From Corallium rubrum (Eukaryota > Cnidaria > Anthozoa > Scleralcyonacea > Coralliidae), in the NCBI GenBank assembly GCA_964035015.1, contig OZ036010.1, positions 5,005,927-5,069,926 on the forward strand: a DNA stretch of 64,000 nucleotides, given 5' to 3'. Under the pieces are notes generated by a model that had not been told where the DNA came from, did not search any database, and worked only from the letters and a program-made list of their open reading frames with translations. The position numbers were made by a program, and so were the translations under genes. Below are positions 53,281-64,000 of this stretch, one piece after another. Positions within the stretch are counted from its first letter, which is position 1. Each line of letters begins with the position of its first letter.

Positions 53281-54203
53281 AAAGACATATTCAAAAGTGG
53301 TGGGGTATTCTATAATTGCTCTACAAAAACTTCTTAAAAGTGATAGTCTGGTAGATTGTTTTGCTAGATTCTAAAAAAATGTATATATACATGTATATAA
53401 AACATATATTTTAATAGTTTAAGCACCCTGCACACATGTACTACACATACAATGATTTCTGGTCAGTTTCAATGAAAAAGCCATAACTTACCTCAAAACT
53501 ATTAAAATGTCTTTTCTACATCATTTTACTACCAATATATACTTGATCTATAAAAGCCCAGTCATTCATGAACCATTGACACATTTGTTGGTCACCATCT
53601 TGAAAACCTGAGTGGTTAAAACTATATGTAATAAAGCATGAAATGTCTTCATGTAATTAACACTGTGCTTTCTTAACTCTTTCAGGTCAGTTCAAAAACC
53701 AGTCACAGCAAGTGGTCTCAGCAATTTGTGAATTGTCTTTACCTCTACTATTCAAATTTTAGGCTGTCGGGTCTTGTTGGACAACCCATTTTGCAAATTA
53801 TGCTAATTTATGCTAATTATTATAAAAAATATTATTTTAATCTATAACAAAATGGCAACTATTTAGACAATAAATTATTTTATCAACAAACTTTTTATTG
53901 ATATAATGAAAAGCACCACTTCACAAATTGAAATTGAAAAAATCAAGGCAATACAATAAAACGCAAATATTATATTGTTTTTTGAAGACCATGATGATCC
54001 CCCATGGTGCGCCCAGCGGGTGAGCGCGTGGTTTTCACTTATTTTGGAAATTTACAAATTAAAACAGAATTACACCACAACATAAGACCATAATACATCA
54101 TTGAAATCGTTTTTAAGACAGCTATTCAGATTTCAAGTTATTTTGAATGACATTTACTCCTGTTTGTCATTACAACGCTGCCAAGTTTAGTAGAATTGTG
54201 TAA
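53281..54203. other. Non-coding
   Basis: AT-rich. No gene recognised. Confidence 0.5.
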
Positions 54204-54653
54204 TTGTTCGATATTATGGCCAGATTGCCCGAGATGGTTTTCATCAATTTTTACCAAATTATTGCTAATCCACGAAAAAATTACAAAAAACAAATGCTTA
54301 TACTTACTTTAGGAGTCGTTAGAGTCAAAATTTTCATTGGTTTGGCTTATATTTCGGTAGACAAATCCATGTTTTTCTCCCTTGAGCGTGCGCGACAAAT
54401 CGCAAAAATAAGAAAATTGAAAATTCGGCAGGTCACCAGTGTCGCAAATACTTCATGGCATATCGTTATTAAGGTTTCATTGTATGGGACTCGTTTATCG
54501 TGTTTCATCAGGGGAATTCAAAAACTCGAAAACAATAAAACCACTCGGCTTTTCATTTTAAGCATAAGGGAGGTAAATTTGGTCAAAAACTCGATAAATT
54601 ATAACAGAGGTCCAAAAGAAACACCCCACACCCCGATTTGGTTCCTTCTGTAG
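54204..54653 (+). CDS. Unrecognised 149-codon frame
   Basis: The frame opens with a non-ATG codon; the first ATG is at 54216. The protein is basic and hydrophobic (MARLPEMVFINFYQII), without a recognised domain. It lies directly upstream of a LINE-type 3' end, so it may be decayed LINE or chance. Confidence 0.15.
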   Translation: MFDIMARLPEMVFINFYQIIANPRKNYKKQMLILTLGVVRVKIFIGLAYISVDKSMFFSLERARQIAKIRKLKIRQVTSVANTSWHIVIKVSLYGTRLSCFIRGIQKLENNKTTRLFILSIREVNLVKNSINYNRGPKETPHTPIWFLL

Positions 54654-54656
54654 TAA

Positions 54657-54985
54657 CACTACTTATGACTGTGAAAACCCTCGTACATTTAAAACAATCT
54701 GCTTAAAATGTAACTGTTCCCGTAGCCTTAGGTACCCTATTTCTTGTTGTTATTAACATATTTAGTTTAGTTAGTATTTTGCTGTTATTAATTGTAGCTA
54801 AGACTTGACTTTGTAGTTAGTATATCTATTTACTATTTTATTTAGTTTATTTTTGTGCCCGCAGTAATTGGCTTACTGCTGTTGCGGTGACCATGCCGTT
54901 ATATTTTGAATTCATTTTGTAATGCATGTATATACTATAACACTATAATGGCAAATCTAATAAAAAACCCAAAACAAACACTATG
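54657..54985 (+). mobile_element. Possible 3' end of a LINE
   Basis: TA-rich text, then TTGCGGTGACCATGCCGT, AATGCATGTATATACTATAA and ATAATGGCAAATC/TAATAAAAAACCC. This resembles the 3' untranslated ends of CR1-like LINEs in invertebrates, as recalled and not checked. Confidence 0.35.
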
Positions 54986-55040
54986 TAACACTGGAACAAG
55001 AGTAAATAAACTAAACTAACTTTATTTATTTATTATAATA

Positions 55041-55345
55041 GCATAAAAAGAGGAGCTATTAAACATACCGCTTGATACCGCATTTAAATGACCCAAATCG
55101 AGCGGGACGTTTAATATTATAATCACCTCTTTTTAAGCTATTCCTTTGTAATATCACGTTTGCGGGAATTTCTTTTGTTGTCACGCCCGTTGACGTCAAA
55201 CCGGGTATGATTGGTTCCAATCAGACCTTAGTTGGACGTCAACAGAGGTAGGACTAGTAAAAATGAATTTTAATGACGTGTATTAGTTGTCAATGACCTG
55301 TGACTGAGAACAAAGGAAATTCCCGCAAACATGATCATACTAGAT
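55041..55345. mobile_element. Two adjacent fold-backs
   Basis: The first (55041-55136) has AAAAAGAGGAGCTATTAAAC facing its relative. The second (55150-55345) has CGTTTGCGGGAATTTC facing GAAATTCCCGCAAACATG, with a CCAATCAGACC inside. Confidence 0.7.
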
Positions 55346-56295
55346 AACCCTCTAGAGGTCTAGTCCATCCCTCATTGCTCCAGAGGCTACAGAAGGAAAC
55401 TGGAATACCCCCAAAAATCTGTGGTGTTTGGCAGAATCAAATTGGTCAATTGGAAGCACTCTTCTCACATGCGGTCAAGGTGAAATGTTTATCAAATAAC
55501 TGCACCGAGCAGGAATCGAACCTGGGTCGCAGAGACTGAAATTGTGTGAGACGTGTGAAATCTGTCGATGCCGTTGACCTAAAAAAACACCATTAAACTG
55601 ACACTACTCTTAATTCAAACGGCCAAACAATAAGAAAATAAAAAAACCAAAATTAAAATTGAAAGAAACTTGGTGTTAAACTCATTTTTTTATTTGAACC
55701 AATCCATTATTACAATAAAACGTTCTGCATTACATAATTTTTAAGCGCTAAAAAGGCGTCTACAAAGTATATATCAACTAGACGCCTGGGTCTGGCATTG
55801 CGCAAAGCAGAGAAGAGGATTTATACCGCGCGAACAAAGGTGGGAGTGGGCCGAGGGAGATCAGATCGACGACGGGTGAATGTGGTGCATACTTCACAGA
55901 GGTGAACATCAAGGAGTTTGACGTCAGCCACATCACTGTTAAATAAACTACAAAGTCAGTCAGTCAGTTTTCGAAATCTACCAACAATGTGCAAGAACAC
56001 CTTGATCAAAAGGCAAAGCTGTTCAACTTTTTGTCCAACTCCAAAAGTAGGCTTTCTCAAAGTCCTTTTCAAACATTTTTGACCTTTCAACATTTTTGAC
56101 CTTCTACTCCAAAAGCCGAAGGAGCAAAGAACTTAATGCAACATGGCAAACAACTCACCGGAATTATGAATAGTAGCGGAAGTAAAATATGCAAAAATGC
56201 AAAATCGTGACACACAAAAAAAAAACACAAAAAAAAACGAGCAGAAACCTAGACTCGGCCCACCATAGCCCATAGATTGCCGGAGTAATGACAAC

Positions 56296-56299
<4 letters not shown>
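55346..56299. other. Non-coding, with a tRNA-like B-box on the minus strand
   Basis: On the minus strand, 55498-55590 contain GGTCAACGGCATCGACAG (A-box-like) and CAGGTTCGATTCCTG (B-box), but the stems do not close into a tRNA. Probably a SINE head. Confidence 0.4.
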
Positions 56300-56389
<90 letters not shown>

Positions 56390-56397
56390 TAATAATA
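56300..56397. repeat. (AAT)n microsatellite, left of the RT element
   Basis: About 30 AAT units with one GAT. Confidence 0.98.
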
Positions 56398-58326
56398 ATT
56401 AAAAATATATAAAATCCGTTCAAATATTAAATTAGTTAAAATGTACATCCAAAGTTAAAAAATACAGTTTCATTCAGAAAAAAAAACAAACAACTTAACT
56501 TACGATAATTACAGATATAGATTATAATTATAGATAATAATAATAGGTAATAATATTATAAATATAGATTAAAATATTTTTCTTTTCCAAATCTAATCTT
56601 TAAGAACTTCAACTAATGGATCCTTGCAACACCAGTCTCTATGTCTAAATCAATATCTTTAACATTACAATGTACTCTTCTTATCACTCTAGACCCTCTA
56701 AGACATAACAGAGCTGATCGAAGGATTGAAAAGGATATCTTTGCTCTTATCCACGCCATTGTCTTCGAATACATCTCTCCTTTCTTATTAGCGAGTAGCT
56801 CAGCTAATCGACTGTGATATCTCAGACACTCTTCTCCCATTCCACCAGTTGTTGTAAATATCAGCGGTGTAAATGTTCCTTGTTCTATATCTGTGACCCG
56901 TCTGTTATACATACGTTTCTTCTCATTCTCATGCATGCGGTAGATCTGTTTAGGAGTTAGATCTATGTAAGATTCTGCATTTGGGTGACATACCCGGACA
57001 TCGAAGAATGCAGATCTTTGTTTCTCCCAAAATCCACGTGCATGTACATCAAGTCGGGCGTCCGCTGATTTGTTTGATCCAGGGTTTAGGGCTTCGCCAT
57101 TGACTTCTTGCAACACTGGTTCGATCTGTACATCGTTGCAAACGGTATTCAGGAGTTCAGCTTCCAAATCTCGTAATTCATTGTGGCGTTGAATGATGAA
57201 CCCTCCTCGTCTACATATCATTGCATGGTCTGTGCTAAAGGACTCTCCGCATACACACTTCGATGGGTTATCGTTGAAAGGCCAATCATATCTTAACTTC
57301 AATGCATCTCTGAACTCACGCTTGCTTAAAGTAAAGCTCATCTCTGAAATCGGAATAACTGTCAACCAGGTAGAGGCTCCTTTCTCTGAGGCAAATTCCA
57401 ACATTCGCTTCACCTTTTGCGATGCTGAGCTGTTGATGACTTCAGCTTTTTCGTTAATAACCTCGTTTTTCTCTTTCCGTACCATCTGTTTCAGCGTTTG
57501 TATTCTGGAATCATCAGGTAGTTCATGCATTTGTGATTTGATTTGTTCCACCAATGGGGCTGTTATCTTTGTGGACGCTGCGTATTCTTCATCTGCTTCT
57601 TGGCATGGGTTTGTGACTCCAAGACCACCCTTTCTCACTGGTAGTGCCAGAATGTCGCGCTCAAGTTGGGTGCACTCGTGGTCTGTCAAAGCTGGTAGGA
57701 AGACCTTGGCTATTGCATTCTCTAATGGTTGTATTAGATCTTGAATTTCGGATAGAGTTCGCAAGAAATATGTCCATCCGATGTTTCAGGCCAAAGGTAT
57801 AAACGGCGTAACTTGCTTGAGGATGTGTTGTTGCAAATTCAGCTAACTTGGTTATCTCTTTTATCCATTCTTCTACTTTCTCGTTGACATATTCGGTCAG
57901 GTAAGATCTCGATCCAACTACTGCTCCTAGATGTTTCTGTCCTTCCGTTGTGATGTTGATGGCAGTTTCTCCAAAGGTCTCCCTTGCGATTTCTTCTTTC
58001 TCCGGTTTTACGATTAACCAACATTTCTCATCCTTTGGATAGTAACCATAGTCAGGCCCAGTTTCTGCCAATGTGTCCCACCACTTCTTTAACTGCGTTG
58101 TAGATCCTGCTCCACTTGCATCGTCGGCAAACCAGCACTGTTTTGTGGAACTTGCAAGATGCAAGTGTGTGATGAGTGGTTGAAGGCCTATTGCGTGGAG
58201 GGCCATTGAGATGGGGTCACCTTGTGTCATACCTTCAGATGATTTGAGTTCCTGGCCTCCAACTATAAACAATCGTGATGGTACCCTATACGTATTTATC
58301 GCATAGGTCGCAATAGTCGGGCATAG
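56398..58326 (-). pseudogene. RT plus restriction-like endonuclease retroelement, 5'-truncated and frameshifted
   Basis: On the minus strand, the coding piece starts at about 58326 with [16 protein letters not shown]. It passes [16 protein letters not shown] and the catalytic [10 protein letters not shown], then a thumb region ([28 protein letters not shown]). One extra base at about 57775-57780 breaks the frame there; the second part continues from about 57764 to 56613. It has PVRKGGLG, a zinc-knuckle-like CVCG-x8-H-x3-[18 protein letters not shown], then [14 protein letters not shown] and FFDVRVCHP, which fit a PD-(D/E)XK-type restriction-like endonuclease. This layout is known from RLE-type non-LTR elements (R2/R4/NeSL group). 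The 3' region runs into (AAT)n. Confidence 0.8.
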
Positions 58327-59074
<748 letters not shown>

Positions 59075-59139
59075 AGCCTGTGCACAGCCTGAAATACCCC
59101 TGTATTACAGGGGTATTTCAGGCTGTGTACAGGCTACTT
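59075..59139. mobile_element. 65-bp near-perfect hairpin
   Basis: GTAGCCTGTGCACAGCCTGA faces its near-complement, with CTTTGAGTG directly repeated on both sides (about 59067 and 59138). Confidence 0.75.
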
Positions 59140-59696
59140 TGAGTGGAGCTTGCCAGTTCCTTTAAAAAATGATGCGCGCGCAACACCCTGAACTCGCCTA
59201 TTAACAATTGCTCGTGTTTGAACACTATAATATTCATTTTGACACCTTGAAATTGATTTAAAAGCTCAACTATCGCAAGATCAGATAATTTTAATCAACA
59301 ACTGCTTCAATTTTTTTCAAACTGCTCAGTTAGTTTGAACGTCAAAAACTCGGAGTTTTATTTCTACAAAACATAAACGAGGGTCCACTATAGAAGTGTT
59401 TCTATTTGGATAGGGGCTCGTGTTCCCACTGTAATTTCTCGTTCTCCGAAACTTCTCCTCGTGTTTTCTATTAACTCTATAGAAACACGGAAAATGTTTT
59501 TTATTTCTTAAATGTTGATATCCTTAGCTTTATATATTAGCTTATATATGAATTTGATTGTTTGTTTTTTTTCTATGTAAAATTTTTGAGTGGAAATCGA
59601 TTGGTCAGAAATTTATTCTAGTTTATAGTATATAGCCATAATATCTTGATTATTTTGTAGTTTTGATGTTTACTTATACACACACAAAAACCACAA
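59140..59696. other. Non-coding
   Basis: No gene recognised. A weak inverted repeat around AGAAGTGTTTCTAT and ATAGAAACACGG lies at 59392-59490. Confidence 0.45.
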
Positions 59697-59898
59697 CACA
59701 ACAACACAACACAACACAACACAACACAACACAACACAACACAACACAACACAACCCAACCCAACCCAACGCAACGCAACGCAACGCAACGCAACGCAAC
59801 GCAACGCAACGCAACGCAACGCAACGCAACGCAACGCAACGCAACGCAACGCAACGCAACGCAACGCAACGCAACGCAACGCAACGCAACACAACACA
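59697..59898. repeat. ACAAC/GCAAC pentanucleotide array
   Basis: ACAAC units, a few CCAAC, then about 25 uniform GCAAC units. It is the reverse complement type of 18903-19084. Confidence 0.97.
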
Positions 59899-60125
59899 TT
59901 AAGAAGGTGGCATATAAGTAGAAACATATCACATTTAATTTCCAATAATTCAGAAAAGCTAATTAGCAATAAATCTGCAATGAATTATTACGCGAAAAGT
60001 ATTGTGGTTGTGCACGTGAGCCAAACTTATAGCTAGAATAAAACCTGAACCTACACTCCTAAAGATTGTATAAAAATGAATAATTTTCTTGTTACTATAT
60101 TGACTATATACCTTGATTATTATGA

Positions 60126-60415
60126 TTACTTAAATGTGATGAGATACTCTGGATAACATTGATGATCAAGGAATACAACAAACACGGTTGGATTCTGAGT
60201 GCTGTTAACAGTGGAGTCGTGCAACAATCCTGGATTATTTGGATCATTTTTTGGAGGAGGATTTTTCATATTATTTGCCCCTTGGGCGTAAGTTCCAACT
60301 AAAACTTTGCCCACGAACATTTGGAAAAATCCGTTGGCGTTGCTACCTCTCTTGGAATATCCCAATGATGTGCCGGCCTGTTTTGCGAAATATACTCCAA
60401 CTCCAAGAGCAACAC
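60126..60415 (-). CDS. Gene 3 last exon: ART domain, C-terminal half
   Basis: The acceptor is TTTTTAG on the minus strand. GVGVYFAKQAGTSLGYS, FVGKVLVGTYAQGANNM and QCYPEYLITFK, then TAA. Val replaces the catalytic Glu position. Confidence 0.92.
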
Positions 60416-63400
60416 CTAAAAATTACCATACATATCTAAATACCATCTAAAAAATGTATTTTACACGAAGGCCGTATATATGAGAGCAGACTAGTAAGAT
60501 GCGGCTTACACAAAACGCACTTTATATAACAAGTATAGGTTAGTTACTGAGGAGGTAACTTAGGTCTTTCGCCTCGGTCCCTAACTTTAGCTTATATGCA
60601 TGGGCGTTTATTGAAAAATTGAGCTCTGAAGGGGGGCGTTTCTTAGAAAGAGGCGTTTATTTCAAAATCTGATATTTCAGTTATTAAACAAAACGTCACA
60701 CAAATGTTCAATGTTCACACAACCTCATCATTAATATATAATAAGAACTAAAAAGTTCATCATATGCGTCCTTAACATCCGAATAAGCAATCAGAAACAA
60801 AAAATGTTCGCGCAATTCACATGTAACAATAAAAAAACTTCATCTTCTTAAAAGTTATTGTTAAAAAATAAAGCGCTGGCATTGTATTTTTGTTTTACGT
60901 TTTGTGTTGACAGGTATATTTGGAAGTAGCATTTATCAGGGGGGCGTATATTGGAGAGGGGGCGTCTATTGGAGAGGGGCGTTTATTTGATAGTGGGCGT
61001 CTATTGGAATAAATACGGTAGTTACCGACTTCGAGGTACCTAACCTACTTAGTTCATGCATGATGATATCCGTAATTATTTAACAAAAAAATAGTATTCT
61101 GGACGTATAGGTAATTTAAGAAATGGCCAAAATCAGATAAAATGAATAGGGTCCCCCCTTTACATTTTGACCAATTTTTAAACTTTTGAAGTAAGGCTAA
61201 ATTATGGCCATTTAGCAAGAATTAGCCTTTCTCTTTGCTAGGAAAGGTGCAAAAACGCTTTATCTCATCCAAACCATTCTTTTTCGACAAAATATTGGAA
61301 CTTTAATATGCAAGGTCACTAACCATTTTTTAACCGCGGTAGATCGAAGAGAATCGACGCATGAATGAACTAAGACGCCGTAAATATCAAAAACTTGCAT
61401 AAAACGTACAACAACTCATGTTTGAAAAAGCGAGCCAAAATAGAATGTAGTATCTTACCGTTGATTCCAGCATAACTTCGATTGAAATTATTTATACTGA
61501 TAGAATGGCTGTTGTTGGCGTGAGTTCCGTGAAACAACCTCATCTCATTGTGGGCACTTCCCATGGTTTGCTTTTTTATTGCATAAGCTTGATATAAGCT
61601 AGGATTCTGAACTCTTTCAATACTGTACACTTGACTGGCGTTGGTTGTGCCTCCAGTAGAGATGAACAAGTTTTGAATTTGTAAGTATTCGGCAGAAGTC
61701 TTTACTAAAGGAACAAGGTGAACCTTTTTACCAGGTGGCTGGGCGATCCAGTTGGGTGGCAACTGTATCCCTGCATAAAACAAATAGTAATCAAAAATGT
61801 TAAAAGATTGGTGTGTTAGCGAATTAGTACACAACCACACGTTGTACGATGAGATGTAGTATTGTGCGGTTTGGCGTAGAGTTGGTATGGTATGGTATGG
61901 TGTGGTGTGGTAAGGTATAGTGTGGTATATAGTGTGGTATGGCATGATGTGGTGTGGTATGGTATAGTATGGTGTAGTATAGTATAGTGTGGTATGGTAT
62001 AATGTGGTAAAGTACGGTATTGTGTGGTATGGTATGGTGTGGTATAGTATAGTGTGGTATGGTATAATGTGGTAAAGTATGGTATTGTGTGGTATGGTAT
62101 GGTGTGGTATAGTATAGATTAGTGTGGTATGGTATAGTGTGGTAAAGCATGGTATTGTGTAGTATGGTATAGTATGGTGTGGTATAGTATAGTGTAGTAT
62201 GGTATAGTGTGGTGAAGTATGGTATTGTGTGGTATAGTATAATATGGTGTGGTATAGTATAGTGTGGTATGGTATAGTGTGGTGTGGTATAGTGTGGTAT
62301 GGTATAGTATAGTGTAGTATGGTATAATGTGGTGAAGTATGGTATTGTGTGGTATAGTATAATGTGGTGTGGTATAATGTGGTGTGGTATATTATAGTGT
62401 GGTATGGTATAGTGTGGTATGATATGGTATGGTATGGTATGGTATGGTATGGTATGGTATGGTATGGTATGGTATGGTATGGTGTGGTATAGTGTGGTGT
62501 GGTATAGTATGATATGCAGTATGGTTTCGCACAAATATATACCTGAACTATTCGAAGAGCTATTATCTCCAAGCAATTTCCTGGATATTTTAACAACCTG
62601 GCCAGTTTTTAGATTCTTCTCAGTCATGGCAGTGAAATCAATTTCATAATTATCACCATTCTTGGAAACCTGGCAGCCTTTGTTTTCTTGAGCACTGTAA
62701 GCTATTTCAATTGTAGTATTCAATTCTTTATCGTAGTTAACAGATTGATTTGTCTGCATATACGACCACTGTACAGTCTTTGAAATAATCTTACAGACTG
62801 ATTTACGCTGATCAACCAGTTTAACCTTCCTTTCTTCATCATCGTATTCGTCAATCAAACACTGCATTTTATCCTTGCACTCGGAAACTTTCTCCGCCAT
62901 GCAGCCTCTAATCTCAACATCCGTTGCAGATGCACAACTGATGTTCACCTCGTTATCACGCGCCAAATTTTGAATTTTAGGCCAGTTCTTTGAAAGGATA
63001 TCGACAAGTTTCTGGTGCTTGATTCTTGCAACTCCGAGATTCTCCTTGATAAATTTCTCCATGTCCAGAAGAGACTCATCAGCGCTTTTCTTAGAGCTTG
63101 CGACAATGTTAACCCGGATAACCTCAGCGGTTTGTCCAGTTTTTAGTGTTTTATAATCAGTGTCTTGCGGTTGACTTGAATTTGTGTTTCCGTTGGGATT
63201 GTTGGAAGCTGCGGTTGCAGTCGGGACGGTAGCTTGCGCAGCTGGTGCTGTTTGTGGCGGTGCTGCTGCTGCTGGTTGTGGCGGTGCTGCTGCTTGTGGC
63301 TGTGGTACAGCAGGTGCTTGTACGGCATTCACGCTTGCTTTCTCGTGTATCTTAGCTTCAAACTGTGGGACCATACTCTTTTGAAACACCACTATATTAA

Positions 63401-64000
63401 CCACCAAAGCGTAGTTCACATTCGAGAAATTCTTAACCGCGTTTAAAATGAGTTCAGCTGAATCTCTAGGGTTGATGTTAAATCCCGCAGTACCAATAGC
63501 TGGTATTGATATAGATCCCATTGCTTGCGTCTTGGCTTCGTTCAGGCATTTTTCGACGGCGTTTTGGAGGCCAGGTACGTTATTCGAAGTTGGAATTACG
63601 TTCAAAATTTGTTTATAATTTTTAATTAAACCAGGACCTGTTCGTATAATGGACCCAAGTGGCTGGTTACCAGAAGCATCCAGTTGAGTTTGAATTGCCG
63701 CCCCTCCTGAATTCAGAATGCTTGTACAAACACCTCCCCCGTTTTTTAGTTTTAAATCAGGAGGTAGCAAATTGATAAGACCATCTGAAGGGGTTGCTTG
63801 TTGTGTGATATCACCCTCGTAAAGCGAGACCCGCACCTGCCCAAAGGTAACCACACGTGATCGACCACCCTGTGGTTGACTGGCTGAGGGAGGACTGGAC
63901 ACCGCTGACTGGGTTTTTGGTTGTTTGGCACTGAAGACAACAACACGAATGTCCTTTAATAGCAATTGAGAAGAATTGTTGGCACTGAACTTTTCGATTT
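60126..64000 (-). CDS. PARP14-like mono-ADP-ribosyltransferase, gene 3 (3' part; continues beyond the window)
   Basis: Minus-strand exons are 62543 to beyond 64000, 61459-61770 and 60126-60415. They use the same intron positions and phases (1, 1) as genes 1 and 2. The domains are: the C-terminal end of a macro domain (LLLKDIRVVVFS), a macro domain (LYEGDITQQATPSDGLIN, NGGGVCTSI, ISIPAIGTAGFN), an Ala/Pro/Gln-rich linker in place of the Ser/Pro one, a KH-like segment, WWE, and ART. The triad reads His (LFHGT), Tyr (GVYFA) and Val (PTVFVVF), again without Glu. It is more diverged from genes 1 and 2 than they are from each other. No break is seen in the visible exons. Confidence 0.9.
60416..61458. 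other. Gene 3 intron with GGGCGTTTATT repeats
   Basis: At least six GGCGT(T/C)TATT motifs lie at 60603-61000, ending ATAAATACGGTA. They are bracketed by a weak inverse of GTTAGTTACTGAGGAGGT at 60540 and 61020. Probably a repeat element. Confidence 0.6.
61459..61770 (-). CDS. Gene 3 exon: ART domain, N-terminal half
   Basis: 312 bp. LPPNWIAQPPGKKVHLVPL, IERVQNPSLYQAYAIKK, LFHGTHANNSHS and RSYAGING. The acceptor is TTTTATGCAG and the donor is CAACG/GTAAGA. Confidence 0.92.
61880..62520. repeat. GGTAT-type pentanucleotide array in the gene 3 intron
   Basis: Units TGGTA, TAGTA, TGGTG and AAGTA to 62420, then uniform GGTAT to about 62480. The array reaches to within about 25 bp of the donor at 62542. 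It opens the frame past the exon end, which is an artefact. Confidence 0.96.
62543..64000 (-). CDS. Gene 3 exon: macro, linker, KH-like, WWE (5' end outside the window)
   Basis: The frame is open to the window edge and ends at donor TTCAG/GTATAT (62542). The macro domain is at about 63860-63400, the Ala/Pro/Gln linker at about 63330-63180, the KH-like segment at about 63140-62830, and WWE (TVQWSYMQTNQSVNYDK ... EIDFTAMTEKN) at about 62790-62570. Confidence 0.92.

Noticed and set aside
57193..57744. Plus-strand frame of 183 codons
   Set aside because: It is the antisense shadow of the reverse transcriptase/endonuclease reading on the minus strand.
61824..62542. Extension of the gene 3 protein through the GGTAT array
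   Set aside because: The frame is open only through the microsatellite; a good donor at 62542 and paralogue structure place the exon end there.

Overview
The window looks like nuclear DNA of an invertebrate animal, probably a cnidarian. It is AT-rich, has spliced genes with GT/AG introns, and holds degraded LINE and Penelope-like reverse transcriptases, 5S- and tRNA-derived SINE-like repeats, many fold-back (MITE-like) elements and very long microsatellites. The species cannot be named from the sequence. No bacterial operon, CRISPR array or functional RNA gene is seen.

Layout. 1-14.2 kb is repeat territory. It holds a Penelope-like fragment broken by a nested palindrome (430-1300) and a LINE (about 4107-6490). 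The LINE abuts a fold-back element with an 800-bp pyrimidine tract and is split by a poly-C/poly-G-bounded insertion. Next come a CAGCA array, two 146-bp palindromes that bracket 2.15 copies of a 1194-bp tandem unit (7297-10176), and non-coding DNA. At 14.2-19.1 kb a possible host exon precedes a TGTTG array. A 2.8-kb element (14824-17622) has been inserted in that array. It has about 0.88-kb terminal inverted repeats that carry an inward-facing ORF in each arm, and two zinc-finger genes in the centre. A 750-bp octanucleotide array follows.

19.1-23.2 kb is a set of nested fold-back elements, including one inside another inside a 5S-like SINE with a 10-bp target duplication. From 23.2 to 63.9 kb there are three PARP14-like mono-ADP-ribosyltransferase genes. 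Gene 1 (+, about 23219-33532) encodes KH-like segments, two macro domains, a KH-like segment, WWE and the ART domain in six recognisable exons, with a reading-frame shift in the proline-rich linker of exon 4. Gene 2 (+, 44100-50273) is a close tandem duplicate that starts inside the first macro domain, but its remaining frame is intact. Gene 3 (-, 60126 to beyond 64000) is a more diverged paralogue lying tail to tail with gene 2. Between genes 1 and 2 lie a 3.6-kb fold-back element, a 42-bp minisatellite and a 1.8-kb GTTGGGTCT-type minisatellite. Between genes 2 and 3 lie SINEs, a LINE 3' end and a 5'-truncated RT/restriction-like-endonuclease retroelement set between two (AAT)n arrays.

The PARP14-like genes carry ADP-ribose writer (ART) and reader (macro, WWE) modules. 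In vertebrates such genes act in innate immunity; that role is only inferred here. Comparing genes 1 and 2 gives empty sites for several insertions, including a hAT-like element with an exact 8-bp target duplication. The most unusual object is the 2.8-kb zinc-finger element. Its termini (AG...CT), long inverted repeats and a target-duplication length of 1 modulo 5 (6 bp fits) recall Polinton/Maverick elements, but no polymerase, integrase or capsid gene is present.
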